A DNA stretch of 7,092 nt from positions 1 to 7,092 of the forward strand of contig CAIVXP010000248.1 in assembly GCA_903909905.1 (NCBI GenBank), written 5' to 3'. The notes beneath the pieces were generated by a model, which worked only from the letters and a program-made list of their open reading frames with translations, was not told the origin of the DNA and did not search any database. Source of the stretch: Akkermansiaceae bacterium. Lineage in GTDB: Bacteria; Verrucomicrobiota; Verrucomicrobiia; Verrucomicrobiales; Akkermansiaceae. Positions 5,842-7,092 of this stretch are shown piece after piece. The position numbers were made by a program, and so were the translations under genes. The first letter of the stretch is position 1. The number at the start of each line of letters is the position of its first letter.

Positions 5842-7092
5842 TCATCCCAACCCCGCGCGTGTAAGCAGCGGTTCGAGTTCGGGATCGCGGCCCATGAAGC
5901 GGCGGTAGAGTTCTTCGGCGGGCGCGGCGTTGCCTTGGCTCAGGACATGTTCGCGGAATGAGCGGCCGGTTTCGGGGTTGAGGACCCCTTTGTTTTGAAA
6001 GCGGGTAAAGGCGTCGGCATCGAGCACCTCGGCCCATTTGTAAGAGTAATAGCCGGCCGCATAGCCGGTCGAGCTCGAGAACAAATGACCGAAGCGTCGC
6101 AGCATCGATGGGGTCTCGGTCTTGAGTGGCGCGCGGTAGTCCTTAAGGATTTCGCGATCGACCGCATCGAGCTCGTCACCAAGCCATCGCGTGTAATGGA
6201 TGTGGAGTTCGAGATCGAGCTTCGCAAACGAAAGCTGACGCATGAAACCCGAGGCGCTTAGGTAATTTCGCGCGGCGATCATCTTGGCAAAGAGCTCTTC
6301 GGGAATCGTATCGCCGGTTTCGAAGTGACGCGCAAACAGGTCGAGCGATTCACGATCCCAGCAGAAGTTTTCCATGATCTGCGAGGGAAGCTCGACGAAG
6401 TCCCATGCGACATTCGTTCCGGCGAGCGAGCGCACCGGCACCTCGCTGAGCATGCCATGCAAAAGATGGCCGAACTCATGAAAGATCGTCTCGACCTCAC
6501 CATGCGTGAGCAATGCCGGCTTGCCATCGACCGGCGGGCTCATGTTGCCAACGATCAGCCCGAGGTGTGGCTCGCCCGGATGACCGGTGTGCAGCGTGTT
6601 CATCCACGCACCGCCGCGCTTCGATTCGCGCGGATGCCAGTCGGCATAAAACGATCCGAGATGAGCGCCGCTGTCGGAGTCGTGGATTTCATAAAACGAA
6701 ACCTCCGGGTGCCAAACTTCGACTTTGGATGACGCTTCACCGTTATCGTTGAAAACCGTTTCGCATTGGCGGATGGTGATGCCAAAGAGCCGCGAGGCGA
6801 TTTCAAACATGCCGGCCATCACGCCATCGACCGGGAAATAGGGACGCAATGCTTCATCATCGAGATCGTAGTTTTCCTTGCGCTGGAGTTCGGCCCAATA
6901 CGCAGTTTCCCATGGCTGCAAGGCATCGGCTTTTTCGCCGGTCTTTGCCGCCTTGTACTGCGCGAGTTGGCGGAATTCCGCATGATAAGCCGGCACGATC
7001 CGCGCATGGAGCTTTTCGATAAAGGAAAGCGCCGCCTCACCAGATCCGGCCATGCGGCGCAGGAGGGTGAGATCGGCGAAATGACCATGACC
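5842..7092 (-). CDS. prlC: M3-family zinc oligopeptidase, oligopeptidase A type (partial; N-terminus beyond the right edge)
   Basis: This is a cytoplasmic thimet-type metallopeptidase that degrades short peptides. The visible 416 codons cover the catalytic part of a protein that in this family is about 680 residues. The zinc motif HEFGH is encoded at 6480-6466. The third ligand, Glu in FVELPSQ, is encoded at 6393-6391, exactly 25 residues after the second His, as in thimet oligopeptidase (H473, H477, E502). The substrate-loop [11 protein letters not shown] is at 6066-6034, with tyrosines seven residues apart as in Y605 and Y612 of that enzyme. Other family features are [19 protein letters not shown] and VWHPEV. 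A Met occurs at 7053, but the frame continues upstream with family-like sequence ([13 protein letters not shown]), so that Met is internal. The gene converges on sucAB and shows no functional link with it. PrlC/OpdA is the most likely name; a bacterial Dcp-like paralogue is possible. Confidence 0.95.
   Translation of the reverse strand, partial: GHGHFADLTLLRRMAGSGEAALSFIEKLHARIVPAYHAEFRQLAQYKAAKTGEKADALQPWETAYWAELQRKENYDLDDEALRPYFPVDGVMAGMFEIASRLFGITIRQCETVFNDNGEASSKVEVWHPEVSFYEIHDSDSGAHLGSFYADWHPRESKRGGAWMNTLHTGHPGEPHLGLIVGNMSPPVDGKPALLTHGEVETIFHEFGHLLHGMLSEVPVRSLAGTNVAWDFVELPSQIMENFCWDRESLDLFARHFETGDTIPEELFAKMIAARNYLSASGFMRQLSFAKLDLELHIHYTRWLGDELDAVDREILKDYRAPLKTETPSMLRRFGHLFSSSTGYAAGYYSYKWAEVLDADAFTRFQNKGVLNPETGRSFREHVLSQGNAAPAEELYRRFMGRDPELEPLLTRAGLG

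Noticed and set aside
7051..7053. ATG at 7053 as the true start of the M3 peptidase
   Set aside because: The frame continues to the window edge with family-like sequence, and about 270 residues normally present in M3 oligopeptidases would be missing. The gene is cut by the edge.

Overview
The window is a GC-rich bacterial chromosomal segment with housekeeping content. It holds three well-supported complete genes, one small likely gene and one clear gene fragment. Nothing in it looks like a phage, transposon, CRISPR array or RNA gene. The bacterial host was not identified by any marker. The GldA-like ABC ATPase, the absence of recognisable Shine-Dalgarno sequences, and an E2 subunit with two lipoyl domains and no E3-binding domain together make Verrucomicrobiota or a relative my best guess. 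That is an inference from gene style only.

Layout from left to right: (1) Positions 48-980, minus strand, encode the ATP-binding subunit of an ABC-2-type exporter of the GldA/NatA kind. Its permease probably starts just beyond it and is cut by the left edge. (2) Positions 981-1119 are a divergent intergenic region with a consensus -10 box close to the sucA start, a 12-bp GC-only palindrome and a tandem octamer. (3) Positions 1120-3885, plus strand, encode SucA, the E1 subunit of 2-oxoglutarate dehydrogenase. (4) After a 37-nt leader without any G, positions 3923-5392 encode SucB, the E2 succinyltransferase. (5) Positions 5393-5494 are a short spacer with two small perfect inverted repeats. 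(6) Positions 5495-5743 encode an unrecognised 82-residue protein with two membrane segments. (7) Positions 5744-5841 separate convergent genes. (8) Positions 5842-7092, minus strand, encode the C-terminal two thirds of an M3-family zinc oligopeptidase (PrlC/oligopeptidase A type), whose N-terminus lies outside the window.

SucA and SucB form the core of the 2-oxoglutarate dehydrogenase complex of the TCA cycle. E1 decarboxylates 2-oxoglutarate on thiamine diphosphate and succinylates the lipoyl arms of E2, which passes the succinyl group to CoA. The third subunit, dihydrolipoamide dehydrogenase (E3), is not encoded here. The most unusual point in the window is the SucB architecture: two lipoyl domains about 69% identical to each other, joined by Ala/Pro linkers, and no visible peripheral subunit-binding domain. 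How E3 is recruited is therefore an open question. The ABC and peptidase genes appear to be independent neighbours.
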